NCBI RefSeq assembly: GCF_029194005.1
Contig: NZ_JARFVA010000002.1
Location: 788,589 to 852,588, forward strand
DNA: 64,000 bases
Reading direction: 5' to 3'
Source: Flagellimonas okinawensis
GTDB lineage: Bacteria > Bacteroidota > Bacteroidia > Flavobacteriales > Flavobacteriaceae
Shown here: positions 53,628 through 62,597 of the stretch, one piece after another
Layout of the letters: each line of letters starts with the position of its first letter
Numbering within the stretch: the stretch's first letter is position 1
Position numbers and translations under genes: made by a program
The notes under the pieces: model-generated
Databases searched by the model: none
Seen by the model: only the letters and a program-made list of their open reading frames with translations
What the model was told of the DNA's origin: nothing

Positions 53628-54689
53628 CTACCTTAAAAGCCTTTTCACAAGAGGAATTACCTCTGTGGCGTATACTTGAATGGCCTCTTTTACGATTTCA
53701 TGTGGCATGGTCGCTATGGGCATTTGGATGATAAAGCGGTCGATGCCCAATTGTTTTCGCAGTTGTAAAATCTTGTTGGCCACTTCTTGTGGACTCCCTA
53801 CGAACAACCCTTTTTCCGGAGAACGGGCCTCATCAAAATCACCCCTCGTATAAGGAGGAAATCCACGATCGGCCAATAGATGGTTTCGGTAAAGTTGTAT
53901 GTAGGGAAAAAAAGTTTCGGCAGTTTCCTTGCTGTCGTTCAACACGAATCCATGCGCTTGTATACTGAACTTTAGGGTATCCGGATCATGCCCACTTTCC
54001 TGTGCGGCATAACGATACAATGTTGCATAGTGACCAAAATCGGCAATATTGCCCCCGAGCATGGCCAATACCGCCGGAAGCCCCAATTTACCTGCCTTTA
54101 TCACGGTGCTTCTCGAACCGCCCAATGCCAGGGATATATCCAACGGTTTTTCCGTACGTGGATAAATACCGAGGTTATCAATGGAACTGCGTGTTTTTCC
54201 GCTCCATGTCACATATTCATGGTCCCTGGCCTTTAATAGCAGGTCGAGTCTTTCATCAAACAAAAGATCGTATTGGTCGAGATCGAAACCAAATAGGGGA
54301 AATGTCTCGGTGAACGCCCCACGCCCCACCAATAATTCCGCACGTCCTTTGCTGATAGCATCTATGGTTGCAAAATTTTGATAGACACGAATGGGATCGC
54401 TCGTGGATAAAACCGTTACGGCGGTTCCCAACGTAATGTGTTTGGTTTTGGCCGCGGCCGCGGCCAAAATGATGGCCGGGGCAGAGGCGGCAAAGTCAGG
54501 GCGGTGATGTTCACCGACCCCGTAAAAATCGATTCCCAATTCATCCGCCAGTACGATATCGTCCACTACCTGCCGTATCCGCTCCGCTTGCGATATGGTC
54601 TTGCCGGTATGCGGGTCAGGCATCACATCGGCAAAAGTGGAAATCCCAAACTCTAATTTCCTGGCCAAATCACTGCTGGAATTCGGCAT
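53628..54689 (-). CDS. LLM-class flavin-dependent oxidoreductase
   Basis: A 353-residue luciferase-like monooxygenase-fold protein: EFGISTFADV at the start, DFYGVGEHHRPDFAASAPAIILAAAAAKT at about 54-82, ITLGTAVTVLSTSDPIRVYQNFATIDAIS, and GRAELLVGRGAFTE, which are the LLM barrel strands. These enzymes use reduced FMN or F420. The ATG overlaps the YceI stop by 20 bases, so translation is probably coupled. Its substrate is unknown. Confidence 0.9.
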   Translation of the reverse strand: MPNSSSDLARKLEFGISTFADVMPDPHTGKTISQAERIRQVVDDIVLADELGIDFYGVGEHHRPDFAASAPAIILAAAAAKTKHITLGTAVTVLSTSDPIRVYQNFATIDAISKGRAELLVGRGAFTETFPLFGFDLDQYDLLFDERLDLLLKARDHEYVTWSGKTRSSIDNLGIYPRTEKPLDISLALGGSRSTVIKAGKLGLPAVLAMLGGNIADFGHYATLYRYAAQESGHDPDTLKFSIQAHGFVLNDSKETAETFFPYIQLYRNHLLADRGFPPYTRGDFDEARSPEKGLFVGSPQEVANKILQLRKQLGIDRFIIQMPIATMPHEIVKEAIQVYATEVIPLVKRLLR

Positions 54690-55245
54690 TGACCGTAATC
54701 TCTACCTCGTCGCTCAGTAAAGGGGCCGGAAACCCGCTACCTATCCCATGATCAGATCGCTTTATGGTCCCAGATAGTTTGAACCCTGCCGTCGGTTTCT
54801 TGGTCATTGGGTTTTCGACGGTTCCCCTATAGTTCAAATCCATTTCTACGGTTTTAGTAATACCTTTAGCCGTTAGGTCTCCGGTGAGTTTATACTTTCC
54901 GCCTCCTACACTTTTTATACGGGTGCTTTTAAAAGTGATTTCAGGGTATTTCTCCACATCAAAGAAATCGGGACCTTTAAGATGTGCATCCCTGTCTCCA
55001 ATTCTGGTACTGATAGATCCTACATTAATCGTAGCTTCGACAACGGCATCGCTAAAGTCTTCTTTACTGCTGCTGATGGTCGCCTCAAATTCGTTGAATG
55101 TTCCCGAAACATCAGAGATGCCCAAGTGGGTAATGCTGAAACCTAATTCAGAATGCCCTTTATCTGATTTCCAGAGGTTTTGTATGGTGAATGCCGTTAA
55201 GGCCAGCATCGATAACATTGATAAAATTAATCCTACTTTTCTCAT
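54670..55245 (-). CDS. YceI-family periplasmic protein 2
   Basis: A 191-residue paralogue of the YceI protein at 25757: signal peptide with LSMLALTAF, then GHSELGFSITHLGISDVSGTF, LKGPDFFDVEKYPEITFKST, and SGTIKRSDHGIGSGFPAPLLSDE. Both share the C-terminal block on mature YceI proteins, so they are likely lipocalin-like binders of amphiphilic or isoprenoid ligands. It is the first gene of a two-gene unit with the LLM oxidoreductase. Confidence 0.9.
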   Translation of the reverse strand: MRKVGLILSMLSMLALTAFTIQNLWKSDKGHSELGFSITHLGISDVSGTFNEFEATISSSKEDFSDAVVEATINVGSISTRIGDRDAHLKGPDFFDVEKYPEITFKSTRIKSVGGGKYKLTGDLTAKGITKTVEMDLNYRGTVENPMTKKPTAGFKLSGTIKRSDHGIGSGFPAPLLSDEVEITVNAEFQQ

Positions 55246-55295
55246 CTTTATTTATTTTGATCAATTGATTTATTTACATTTTGATGAAGCATCTA

Positions 55296-55631
55296 CTATA
55301 CTCTATCCATCATCATAAAACTAAAGGTAATGGCAAAAAATACAATACCAGCAAAAAATACCAATAAGCCTAATTTTCTTTTTGGGTTAATCTTACTTGT
55401 CCTAAAGAGAAGATACCCCGCCAGAAAATTGAATAAAGCCCAAATAACATTTGTCATTGGTGATGAAAGCCCTATTGTTGGTGGGTCTGCAAAAGGTGTT
55501 GGGAATGGGTGCCCCGAAATTCCATTGATGTAATGTGGTGTTGCATTTGTAAAAAATACTCCTGCAAAAAAACCGGCAATATAATGGTACCATTTCATAG
55601 GTTTTTCGGATAATGGGCCTGTTTTTGCCAT
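55296..55631 (-). CDS. Small membrane protein, unknown function
   Basis: A 111-residue protein with about three spans (YHYIAGFFAGVFFTNATPHYI, then VIWALFNFLAGYLLF and GLLVFFAGIVFFAITFSFMM). The pattern of Asn-Ala-Thr-Pro-His-Tyr in the first span and GHPFPTPFADPP in the loop is striking but I cannot place it in a family. An internal ATG 33 bases downstream (55598) is an alternative start. It lies just upstream of the YceI-LLM pair and could be co-transcribed. Confidence 0.65.
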   Translation of the reverse strand: MAKTGPLSEKPMKWYHYIAGFFAGVFFTNATPHYINGISGHPFPTPFADPPTIGLSSPMTNVIWALFNFLAGYLLFRTSKINPKRKLGLLVFFAGIVFFAITFSFMMMDRV

Positions 55632-56448
55632 AGTTATAGATTTTTAATTTTCACTTCATATAAAAAATACCTTATACCTTCTTTACAGTACTCAGTTTTT
55701 TCATACTAAATATAGGATATAATCAGCAGGGCACCTGCAATGATCGGAAAAATAATGCACCTGGTGACACCATCTGTAGAAATATGGGCCAACGTGGCGG
55801 TAACGAGGGTGGGATTGCGGCAGGACAGAGTTCAAACTTTTTGAAGGAAGACATTGAAATTATTATCAATAAGTCATTTCATATTAGAAGTGCTTGATTT
55901 TTATTCATCAGTATCCATCCGTTTAAGCACATCTTTTTTCGATATTTTCTAAGGGTATAGTTTACAAAGCCCCATCGATTTATTTAAGAGGGCAGCTTGA
56001 CAGTTATACTAGTTTTGTAGAAAACCTATCCTAAAGATCGGGGTATCTACAGTAAGGGAATATCTGAAAATTTCCCCAGCCCTATTGTTGTACTTTGTCC
56101 ATAAATTCTGTTACATCTTCTACCGTAATGGCGCTTTTGTAATCCCATATTCTATTGTGTTGGTTTGTTGGAATAGATTTAAATGTATCTCCAAACAAAA
56201 CTAGCAATGCGCACGTAATCCAGAAGACAGGCAAGCTAGAGAAAGAATAGATGTCTGGGAAGCCCAATCGATTTTGAAAATTCAATTGATTATAACCCTT
56301 CAAAGGTTAAGTTGTACGAACCCATAGAAGAAAATCATCCTTTGTAGGGATCATACGTGCAAGGATTTTTATACACATCTTCCCATATCCTTGTTAATAA
56401 TAAGTATAGGATACCAACAATTGAAAAAACAATTTTCATGCAGGTCTA
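55632..56448. other. Intergenic stretch with one weak open frame
   Basis: Nothing was recognised except the weak open frame at 56082-56303. No terminator or promoter could be assigned with confidence. Confidence 0.35.
56082..56303 (-). CDS. Small hypothetical protein, low support
   Basis: A 73-residue frame from 56303 with one hydrophobic span (SLPVFWITCALLVLFGDTF) and an acidic tail (ITVEDVTEFMDKV). The composition looks protein-like, but the start region is unremarkable and I do not recognise a family. It may be the remnant of a longer protein. Confidence 0.3.
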   Translation of the reverse strand: MKGYNQLNFQNRLGFPDIYSFSSLPVFWITCALLVLFGDTFKSIPTNQHNRIWDYKSAITVEDVTEFMDKVQQ

Positions 56449-57216
56449 TTATAAAGCAAACCCAAACCCCGTTTTTAGGGTTTTTTCGTAAGCCGCAATA
56501 TTGAAGGTGTATAGATAGGGGGCTTTGTGCGCGACCCCGGGCTTGACCTCATTTAAGCGGTTTAGGATGCCGGTGGCCAACATCTTTCGCTGGAAATTCC
56601 TTCGGTCGAGTTTTCGGTCGAGTATGGTCTCATAAAGCTTTTGTAGGTCTGGCATCGTAAATTTTTCTGGCAATAGATTATAACCTATGGGATAATGGTT
56701 GATCCAGAATCGCAAACTTTGCCAAGCTTCATCAAAAATGTGTCGGTGGTCATGGGCAAGCTCGGGCAAATCGTGGACGTTAAACCATTCGCATTTTTCC
56801 GAAAGAATATCAGGAATTGGTTTAACCTTGGAATATTCGACCAGGGCATAATATCCCACGGAAATAAATCGGTCGAACATCCAACTGTCCTTTTTGATCT
56901 GTAAATTTTTGAAGAATAGTTCGGGAACCGTAAAGGAAGAACGACTTAATCCACCGAACGTTTGGAACTGGTGCAAAAAAATATCTGTAAGACCTGTTCG
57001 TTCCGTTAATATCCTTTTTACGGCTGTTTCCATTTCCTCATCCTTAAGGATAAACCCGCCCGGTAACACCCATGAGTTCAGGTTTTTCATGTTCAAAAGT
57101 AAGACCTTCAACTCGTTTTCATGAAAACCGAACACCACGCAGTCAATGGAGATATGGGATAAATAGTGTTTGTGGCCCTGATTGAAAAATTTCTCGATAT
57201 ATTCTTTGTATTCCAT
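56449..57216 (-). CDS. Nudix-domain transcriptional regulator (AraR/NrtR type)
   Basis: A 255-residue protein with an N-terminal Nudix fold (SIDCVVFGFHENELKVLLL, then LPGGFILKDEEMETAVKRILTERTGL) and a C-terminal winged-helix region (FTMPDLQKLYETILDRKLDRRNFQRKML). The Nudix box keeps the Gly and the first Glu, but the expected REUxEE core reads KRILTERTG, so hydrolysis is probably lost and the domain binds a ligand instead. This is the form of NrtR and of the Bacteroides arabinose regulator AraR. It is divergent from the GH3 gene, so it likely controls it. Confidence 0.85.
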   Translation of the reverse strand: MEYKEYIEKFFNQGHKHYLSHISIDCVVFGFHENELKVLLLNMKNLNSWVLPGGFILKDEEMETAVKRILTERTGLTDIFLHQFQTFGGLSRSSFTVPELFFKNLQIKKDSWMFDRFISVGYYALVEYSKVKPIPDILSEKCEWFNVHDLPELAHDHRHIFDEAWQSLRFWINHYPIGYNLLPEKFTMPDLQKLYETILDRKLDRRNFQRKMLATGILNRLNEVKPGVAHKAPYLYTFNIAAYEKTLKTGFGFAL

Positions 57217-57240
57217 CCTTCAAAGGTAAGTAGCTCTTGC

Positions 57241-57317
57241 ATGAAAAATAATTTTTTTATCAAACGGATCGTTGCAATCAATCATTGCGTATATTTAACA
57301 CAATGAAAAATAATTTT
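57241..57317. promoter_or_regulatory. Repeated ATGAAAAATAATTTT between Nudix regulator and GH3
   Basis: ATGAAAAATAATTTT occurs at 57241-57255 and again at 57303-57317, 62 bases apart, in the 120-base divergent promoter region. Two identical 15-mers at this spacing could be sites of the Nudix regulator on each promoter. The AT-rich sequence makes a chance repeat possible. Confidence 0.4.
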
Positions 57318-57336
57318 GATTCTAAAATATGATTAA

Positions 57337-59658
57337 ATGATTTTCGGTATGAAATTGACTAATATACGATATAGGTTAGGTAGTGTTGTGTTGGTTGCAC
57401 TTATGGCAAGCTGTGGCCCAAGGTTCACGGAAGAAAAGAGGGACGGTTTTGTCCTGCTCCACAATGAAGAAGGGAGCACTCTTGGTTATAGCCCGAATTC
57501 GGGGGTCGCCATTCTTACCGTTGATCGATTGGCATTTAAGGATTTGAACCAAAATGGGGTATTGGACCCTTACGAGGATTGGCGCCTATCAGAAACCGAA
57601 AGGGCCCAAGATCTGGCCACAAAAATGAGTACAGAACAAATAGGTGGATTAATGTTGTACAGTGCGCACCAATCCCTTCCCGGTATGGGCAATCCCTTGT
57701 TCGGTCCCGTTACCTATAATGGAAAGCCTTTTCCGGAAAGTGGTGCCGCTGCAAGCGATCTTTCCGATGGGCAGAAGAAATTTTTAAAACAGGACAATCT
57801 TCGGCACGTACTGATCACCTCGGTTGAATCGCCAGCCGTTGCGGCCCGATGGAACAACAAGGCACAGGAACTGGTGGAAGGTATCGGGTTGGGGATTCCC
57901 ATCAATAGCAGTTCGGATCCCAGGCATGGTAGCGATCCCATTGCGGAATACAACGCAGGGGCAGGGGGTAAAATTTCCATGTGGCCGGGGACATTGGGAC
58001 TTGCTGCAAGTTTTGATCCTGATGTGATGCGGGAGTTTGGAGAAATTGCCTCCAAGGAGTACCGGGCCTTGGGAATTACCACAGCCCTGTCTCCCCAAAT
58101 AGACCTGGCCACTGAACCACGATGGTCGCGTTTTGACGGTACTATGGGGGAAGACCCAGTTTTGGCAACCGATATGGCAAGGGCCTATGTGGATGGCTTT
58201 CAGTCTTCGGACGGTGGCGGTTGGGGCTACCAAAGTGTAAATGCCATGGTAAAGCACTGGCCTGGGGGAGGACCCGAAGAAGGGGGGCGTGATGCCCATT
58301 TTGGCTACGGGGCCTATGCGGTATATCCGGGGAACAACCTGAAGGACCATTTAAAACCCTTTACCGAAGGTGCGTTCGCCTTGGAAGGAGCTACCGAAAA
58401 AGCTGCGGCCGTTATGCCCTATTACACCATTTCCTATGGACAGGACACAAAGAATGGCGAAAATGTGGGCAATGCTTATAATAAATACCTGATTACCGAC
58501 CTTCTCAGAAACACCTATGGATATGACGGGGTAGTTTGTTCGGATTGGGCGATTACGTGGGAAGTTTCTTCGGTGCATGAATTCCAGGGAAAGGCTTGGG
58601 GAGTCGAGAATATGAGCATAGCGGAAAGGCATTATAAGGCCCTAGAAGCCGGTGTTGACCAGTTTGGGGGCAATAATGACATGAAGCCGGTGGTTGAAGC
58701 CTACCAAATGGGAGTGGAGGAACATGGAGAGGAATATATGCGGCAACGGTTCGAAACTTCGGCAGTGCGTTTGTTGAAAAACCTATTTCGGACAGGGTTG
58801 TTCGAGAATCCATATTTGGATATTTCTGAAACCGAAAGTATTGTAGGCAATACCCAATTTATGGAGGCCGGTTACAAGGCGCAATTGAAATCCATCGTCA
58901 TGCTGAAAAACCAGGAAAAGACTTTACCTGTCAATACTGGGAAAAAAGTTTATGTTCCCCAAAGACATGTAGCTGCCAGCACAAACTGGTTCGGTTTTGA
59001 CACCCCGGAACGCATGGAGAACACTTTTTCCATGGAAGTAGTGGGCAAGTACTTTGAAGTTGTGGACGATCCGAAAGAAGCTGATTTTGCGCTGGTCGGC
59101 ATAAACAGTCCTGATGGCGGGGTGGGCTATGATATTACCGATAAGGAGAAAGGGGGGAATGGGTACGTTCCCATAGCTTTGCAATATGGATCCTATACGG
59201 CTAAGGAAGCTAGGGAAACGAGTTTGGCTGGGGGAAGTCCCTTCGAGGATTTTGCCAATCGTTCGTACAAAGGCAAAACAACAACGGCGGTAAACACAAC
59301 GGATATGGATTTGGTCAGGGACACCAAAGAAAAAATGGGAAATAAACCCGTCATCGTGGTGGTCAAGGCTTCCAAACCCATGGTCTTTTCTGAAATAGAA
59401 TCCGCAGCCTCGGCCATTTTGATCAATTTTGGGGTACAGGACCAAGCATTGATGGACATCATTTCAGGAAAAATGGAACCTTCCGCTTTATTGCCTTTTC
59501 AAATGCCTAAGGATATGAATACGGTGGAGCTACAATTGGAAGACGTTCCCAGGGATATGAAACCCTATTCCGACTCGCAAGGCCATACCTACGACTTTGG
59601 CTTTGGTTTGAACTGGAACGGGGTCATTGCCGATGAACGCACCCAAAAGTATAAATAA
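57337..59658 (+). CDS. GH3-family glycoside hydrolase lipoprotein
   Basis: A 773-residue protein with a lipoprotein signal (VVLVALMASCGPRF, Cys at about 26). The GH3 barrel is visible: RAQDLATKMSTEQIGGLML, DPRHGSDPIAEYNAGAGG, VKHWPGGGPEEGGRDA (K-H-x-PG motif) and the nucleophile in VVCSDWAIT at Asp403. A GH3 C-terminal sandwich domain follows (LKSIVMLKNQEKTLPVN). It cleaves beta-linked glucosides or xylosides outside the cell; the specificity cannot be read here. The start at 57337 or the ATG at 57349 are both possible. A Nudix regulator is divergent next to it. Confidence 0.93.
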   Translation: MIFGMKLTNIRYRLGSVVLVALMASCGPRFTEEKRDGFVLLHNEEGSTLGYSPNSGVAILTVDRLAFKDLNQNGVLDPYEDWRLSETERAQDLATKMSTEQIGGLMLYSAHQSLPGMGNPLFGPVTYNGKPFPESGAAASDLSDGQKKFLKQDNLRHVLITSVESPAVAARWNNKAQELVEGIGLGIPINSSSDPRHGSDPIAEYNAGAGGKISMWPGTLGLAASFDPDVMREFGEIASKEYRALGITTALSPQIDLATEPRWSRFDGTMGEDPVLATDMARAYVDGFQSSDGGGWGYQSVNAMVKHWPGGGPEEGGRDAHFGYGAYAVYPGNNLKDHLKPFTEGAFALEGATEKAAAVMPYYTISYGQDTKNGENVGNAYNKYLITDLLRNTYGYDGVVCSDWAITWEVSSVHEFQGKAWGVENMSIAERHYKALEAGVDQFGGNNDMKPVVEAYQMGVEEHGEEYMRQRFETSAVRLLKNLFRTGLFENPYLDISETESIVGNTQFMEAGYKAQLKSIVMLKNQEKTLPVNTGKKVYVPQRHVAASTNWFGFDTPERMENTFSMEVVGKYFEVVDDPKEADFALVGINSPDGGVGYDITDKEKGGNGYVPIALQYGSYTAKEARETSLAGGSPFEDFANRSYKGKTTTAVNTTDMDLVRDTKEKMGNKPVIVVVKASKPMVFSEIESAASAILINFGVQDQALMDIISGKMEPSALLPFQMPKDMNTVELQLEDVPRDMKPYSDSQGHTYDFGFGLNWNGVIADERTQKYK

Positions 59659-60037
59659 TCAGGAGATTCAATGACCAAAAGTGCAAACAGTATGCGGTAT
59701 TTCCCAGTAGAATAGAGTATGACTTCAAAAACGAGCTGGTTCGAACTTTTCGGGGCAATAAAATTTTTGGCGCGGTCTCTTTATTGATAAGAAGCCTGAA
59801 GGAAATAAAAAAGGAGATTTCCTGCACTATTTTCAGAAAATAGGCTTAAGTGCCCAAAAAAAATTGTTCAAACCCTTTTCAGGACATTGCAGACGAGGAA
59901 TGCCAAAGCCAACAAGAGCTTGGTGGCGGCAAGCCCTACTACAAAATAATCCAGAAATTCAGGCTATCCACACGGTGAGCACCAATACGAAGGATTAGAT
60001 AATTTTTACTAGGAAAGCCTTTGTCGGGATGGAGTTG
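59659..60037. other. Intergenic stretch, no supported gene
   Basis: About 380 bases between the convergent GH3 and DagK genes. A 17-base inverted repeat CTATTTTC-A-GAAAATAG is at 59827-59843. From about 59776 one plus-strand frame stays open for some 72 codons to a TAG near 60000 (FLHYFQKIGLSAQKKLFKPF inside) but has no credible start; it may be a gene remnant. Confidence 0.35.
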
Positions 60038-60937
60038 TTAGGAATTTACATACGTATTTTCGTTATGGGTAATCAGCTTGACGGCTCCTTTTAAGATTTT
60101 GACCTTTATTTCTTTAAAATGGCCAATGACTTCGCCATCCAATTGTAACAGCCTTGGTTCTTCAAAAAGAATAGATGCACTATCTCCGTTTAAAACCTTT
60201 CCGTTCTGGCTATCATGGAAGCTTTCATCAAATTTTGATAATCCCGCCTTTATCAATGAATTTGCATCTATCTTATTGACAATTACAATTTCAAATATTC
60301 CATCCATTGGGTTTCCTGTTACGTTCAAGGGTACCCCTGTACCGTATTTCCTGGAATTACAGATACCCACCATCAGAGCTTTTTCCCTAATTTCTTTTCC
60401 ATTTATATTCAATGTAACTCCAAATGGAGTCAAATTTTTTAGTTCTTGAAGAAAATATTTTGCATAAGTGGCCATTCCACGATTTTTATCTTTTTCATAG
60501 GAATCCACAATTTGTGCATTTATACCAATATCACCTATATGAATGCAATAATGTGCATCATTCACCAACAGCATATCCAGAGATCCAATAACATTGGACA
60601 GAATAACATCTTTTAATGCCTTCATTGGTTCTGGATTTACACTTAGCTCTGTAGCCATCCCATTGGCCGAACCCAACGGAATGATTCCCATGGGTATGCA
60701 AAAATCCAATAAAGAGATGGAAGTGAACAGCGTAGTTCCATCCCCGCCTACAGATACCACTCTATCAGGCTTGAATGTTTGTACCACCTTTTTTAATTCA
60801 ATTTGATCATCTTTTCCCGTGGTTTTAAAGATGTGGTGATCAATTCCATATTTCTTGCAAAGGGTTTTTGCCTTTTTAAGGAAGGGTTCCTTATCGACTC
60901 CACCCGATATTGGATTTACTACAAATAATAGTTTCAT
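60038..60937 (-). CDS. Diacylglycerol/lipid kinase family protein
   Basis: A 299-residue protein of the DagK/YegS/LCB5 family: LLFVVNPISGGVDKEPFL at the N-terminus, VVSVGGDGTTLFTS with the GGDGT motif, IIPLGSANGMATEL, and a C-terminal beta domain with RLLQLDGEVIGHF carrying the LDGE motif. It should phosphorylate a lipid such as diacylglycerol at the inner membrane. It is the last gene of a leftward four-gene set and lies 12 bases after the APP1-like gene. Confidence 0.92.
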   Translation of the reverse strand: MKLLFVVNPISGGVDKEPFLKKAKTLCKKYGIDHHIFKTTGKDDQIELKKVVQTFKPDRVVSVGGDGTTLFTSISLLDFCIPMGIIPLGSANGMATELSVNPEPMKALKDVILSNVIGSLDMLLVNDAHYCIHIGDIGINAQIVDSYEKDKNRGMATYAKYFLQELKNLTPFGVTLNINGKEIREKALMVGICNSRKYGTGVPLNVTGNPMDGIFEIVIVNKIDANSLIKAGLSKFDESFHDSQNGKVLNGDSASILFEEPRLLQLDGEVIGHFKEIKVKILKGAVKLITHNENTYVNS

Positions 60938-60949
60938 AAAGGTTTTTGA

Positions 60950-61897
60950 TTATGTTTTTGATGATATATCCGATTCCTCTAAATCGTCATCGGCTTTAAA
61001 GTATTTTACAGGTATCCCTGTGTTTTTTAAACTTTCTATCCCTTGTTTTTTTGATAAATTAATTTTAGGTTTGGTCTGCCTAATGTAAATCTTAAGTATA
61101 TTTTTGGGAAAGGCCTTTGCGGTCTCAAAGTATATTTCCATATCACGCTGACTGTCGTCACCAAGCAGGATATATTTTTCTTCGGCTGAGTTTTCTATAA
61201 GAAAACGAATTCTATTCATCTTAAAATCTTTTGCTTTTTTGGTGCTCAACAATTTCCAAAGACTCATATAAGGTGTGAGAAAAAGCACTCCTTTTGGCAA
61301 GCCGCTATGTTCGATAAAGTTGGTCAAGGTTCCAAAAAGATTGCTTTCACTTTTAGAAACATAGTAGGTGTTGGCTTTCCGTTCTTCAAAAACCTTAAAT
61401 AGTTTATGGGTAAAGTCAATTGGCTTTCTTTTTTTGGGTGTTTTAAATAAAAGAACGGAAACCCGTTTAAAGAAATCGGCAGTGAACGATTCAATTATGG
61501 TATCGTCAATATCGGATATTACACCCAAAGTATTTCCTAGACTTTTATGGGCAATGGGGTAGTTGTGTATGATTCCCAAAGGTCTATTCCTGCCATGTAC
61601 CATTACATCTATTCCTCTCCGATGCTGGTAATCGGCTATTGTCCAAAAACTTCCGTTCGCATCGGTTTTTGTTTTTGTTGTTACACCATCTGCTATCAAC
61701 GAAATATTTTTGTTGCTGTAAGGTCTAACAGAATAAGTTTTGGTGATGTTGATTAAATTCCTGAAACTACCCGATTTTCTAGCTACATCATATGGAACAT
61801 TTGTTAAAAGGACACCCATTATAAGTGTCCTTTTGTCTATAAGTGGCAATGCGGATAGTTGCCAAACAACAGGGGAAGGCCTGGGGGTTCTACCCAT
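60950..61897 (-). CDS. APP1/DUF2183-family phosphatidate phosphatase
   Basis: A 315-residue HAD-type protein: SDIDDTIIES is the nucleophile motif, YVSKSESNLFG lies in the middle block and ILLGDDSQRDMEIY in the motif with acidic residues, as in the APP1 family. Yeast App1 dephosphorylates phosphatidate. The N-terminal 120 residues form a beta-rich domain. It is next to a lipid kinase gene, so together they could interconvert phosphatidate and diacylglycerol; this is inference. Confidence 0.87.
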   Translation of the reverse strand: MGRTPRPSPVVWQLSALPLIDKRTLIMGVLLTNVPYDVARKSGSFRNLINITKTYSVRPYSNKNISLIADGVTTKTKTDANGSFWTIADYQHRRGIDVMVHGRNRPLGIIHNYPIAHKSLGNTLGVISDIDDTIIESFTADFFKRVSVLLFKTPKKRKPIDFTHKLFKVFEERKANTYYVSKSESNLFGTLTNFIEHSGLPKGVLFLTPYMSLWKLLSTKKAKDFKMNRIRFLIENSAEEKYILLGDDSQRDMEIYFETAKAFPKNILKIYIRQTKPKINLSKKQGIESLKNTGIPVKYFKADDDLEESDISSKT

Positions 61898-61905
61898 AAT
61901 AGTGT

Positions 61906-62502
61906 TTATTTTATTGATTTTTCTACCTGCACTATTTTTTTATTTACTTTTTTAAGTTTAAACGACAAGATAATATTCGCCACTCCTGTCACAATGAAAG
62001 CTATGGCAGTCCATGCTACAATGGTCACACCCCCAAACAGAGGATTTAAAATAATGAACCATGACAAGGGTACCAAAAGTAGTCCGAAAATAAGATAATA
62101 GCCCCAATCCAGTATTTTATATGTTTTCAGTTCGAAGGAAAATCCTATTAATGTAAATGCCCTGAACAGTAACCAGAACCCAACATAAAATGGCAGGATA
62201 ACCAAAGTCAACCCAAAATTGGATATTAGAATCACACCTAAAATCAATTCCATGATGCCTAATGCGAGTTGCCATCCCCAACCATCAATTTCGTTGCGAT
62301 TTGTGGTGGCAAACCAAATCTGTAACAAACCTGAAACTATGGCGCTTACCGCAAATAAGACGGAAAGTGACACATAACTCTCCAAGGGATAGGCAAATAC
62401 AGTCACGCCCAGGACGATGAACACCAATCCCAATATAAGCAGTGCCCACCAGTTTTTAATATCTGTTCTAATTTCTTTTAATGCTGATTTTAAATTTTCC
62501 AT
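61906..62502 (-). CDS. HdeD/DUF308-family membrane protein
   Basis: A 198-residue six-span protein: WWALLILGLVFIVLGVTVFAYPLESYVSLSVLFAVSAIVSGLLQIW, then WQLALGIMELILGVILISNFGLTLVILPFYVGFWLLFRAF, and a third pair. The middle NRNEIDGWGWQLALG motif is typical of HdeD-like proteins, linked to acid stress in enterobacteria. It is 8 bases before the APP1-like gene on the leftward strand. The half-length relative at 49614 shows what the usual length should be. Confidence 0.92.
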   Translation of the reverse strand: MENLKSALKEIRTDIKNWWALLILGLVFIVLGVTVFAYPLESYVSLSVLFAVSAIVSGLLQIWFATTNRNEIDGWGWQLALGIMELILGVILISNFGLTLVILPFYVGFWLLFRAFTLIGFSFELKTYKILDWGYYLIFGLLLVPLSWFIILNPLFGGVTIVAWTAIAFIVTGVANIILSFKLKKVNKKIVQVEKSIK

Positions 62503-62597
62503 GATTAACTAATTTTAGTATTGAACCCATTATATACCGGTGTATATTTTGATTTGCAAAGGAAAAATTGCACAACCTACTGTTGTGGTACAAAGAA

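Noticed and set aside
57784..58350. Long minus-strand frame of 188 codons inside the GH3 gene
   Set aside because: It is antisense to a clearly conserved catalytic domain and has no family pattern.
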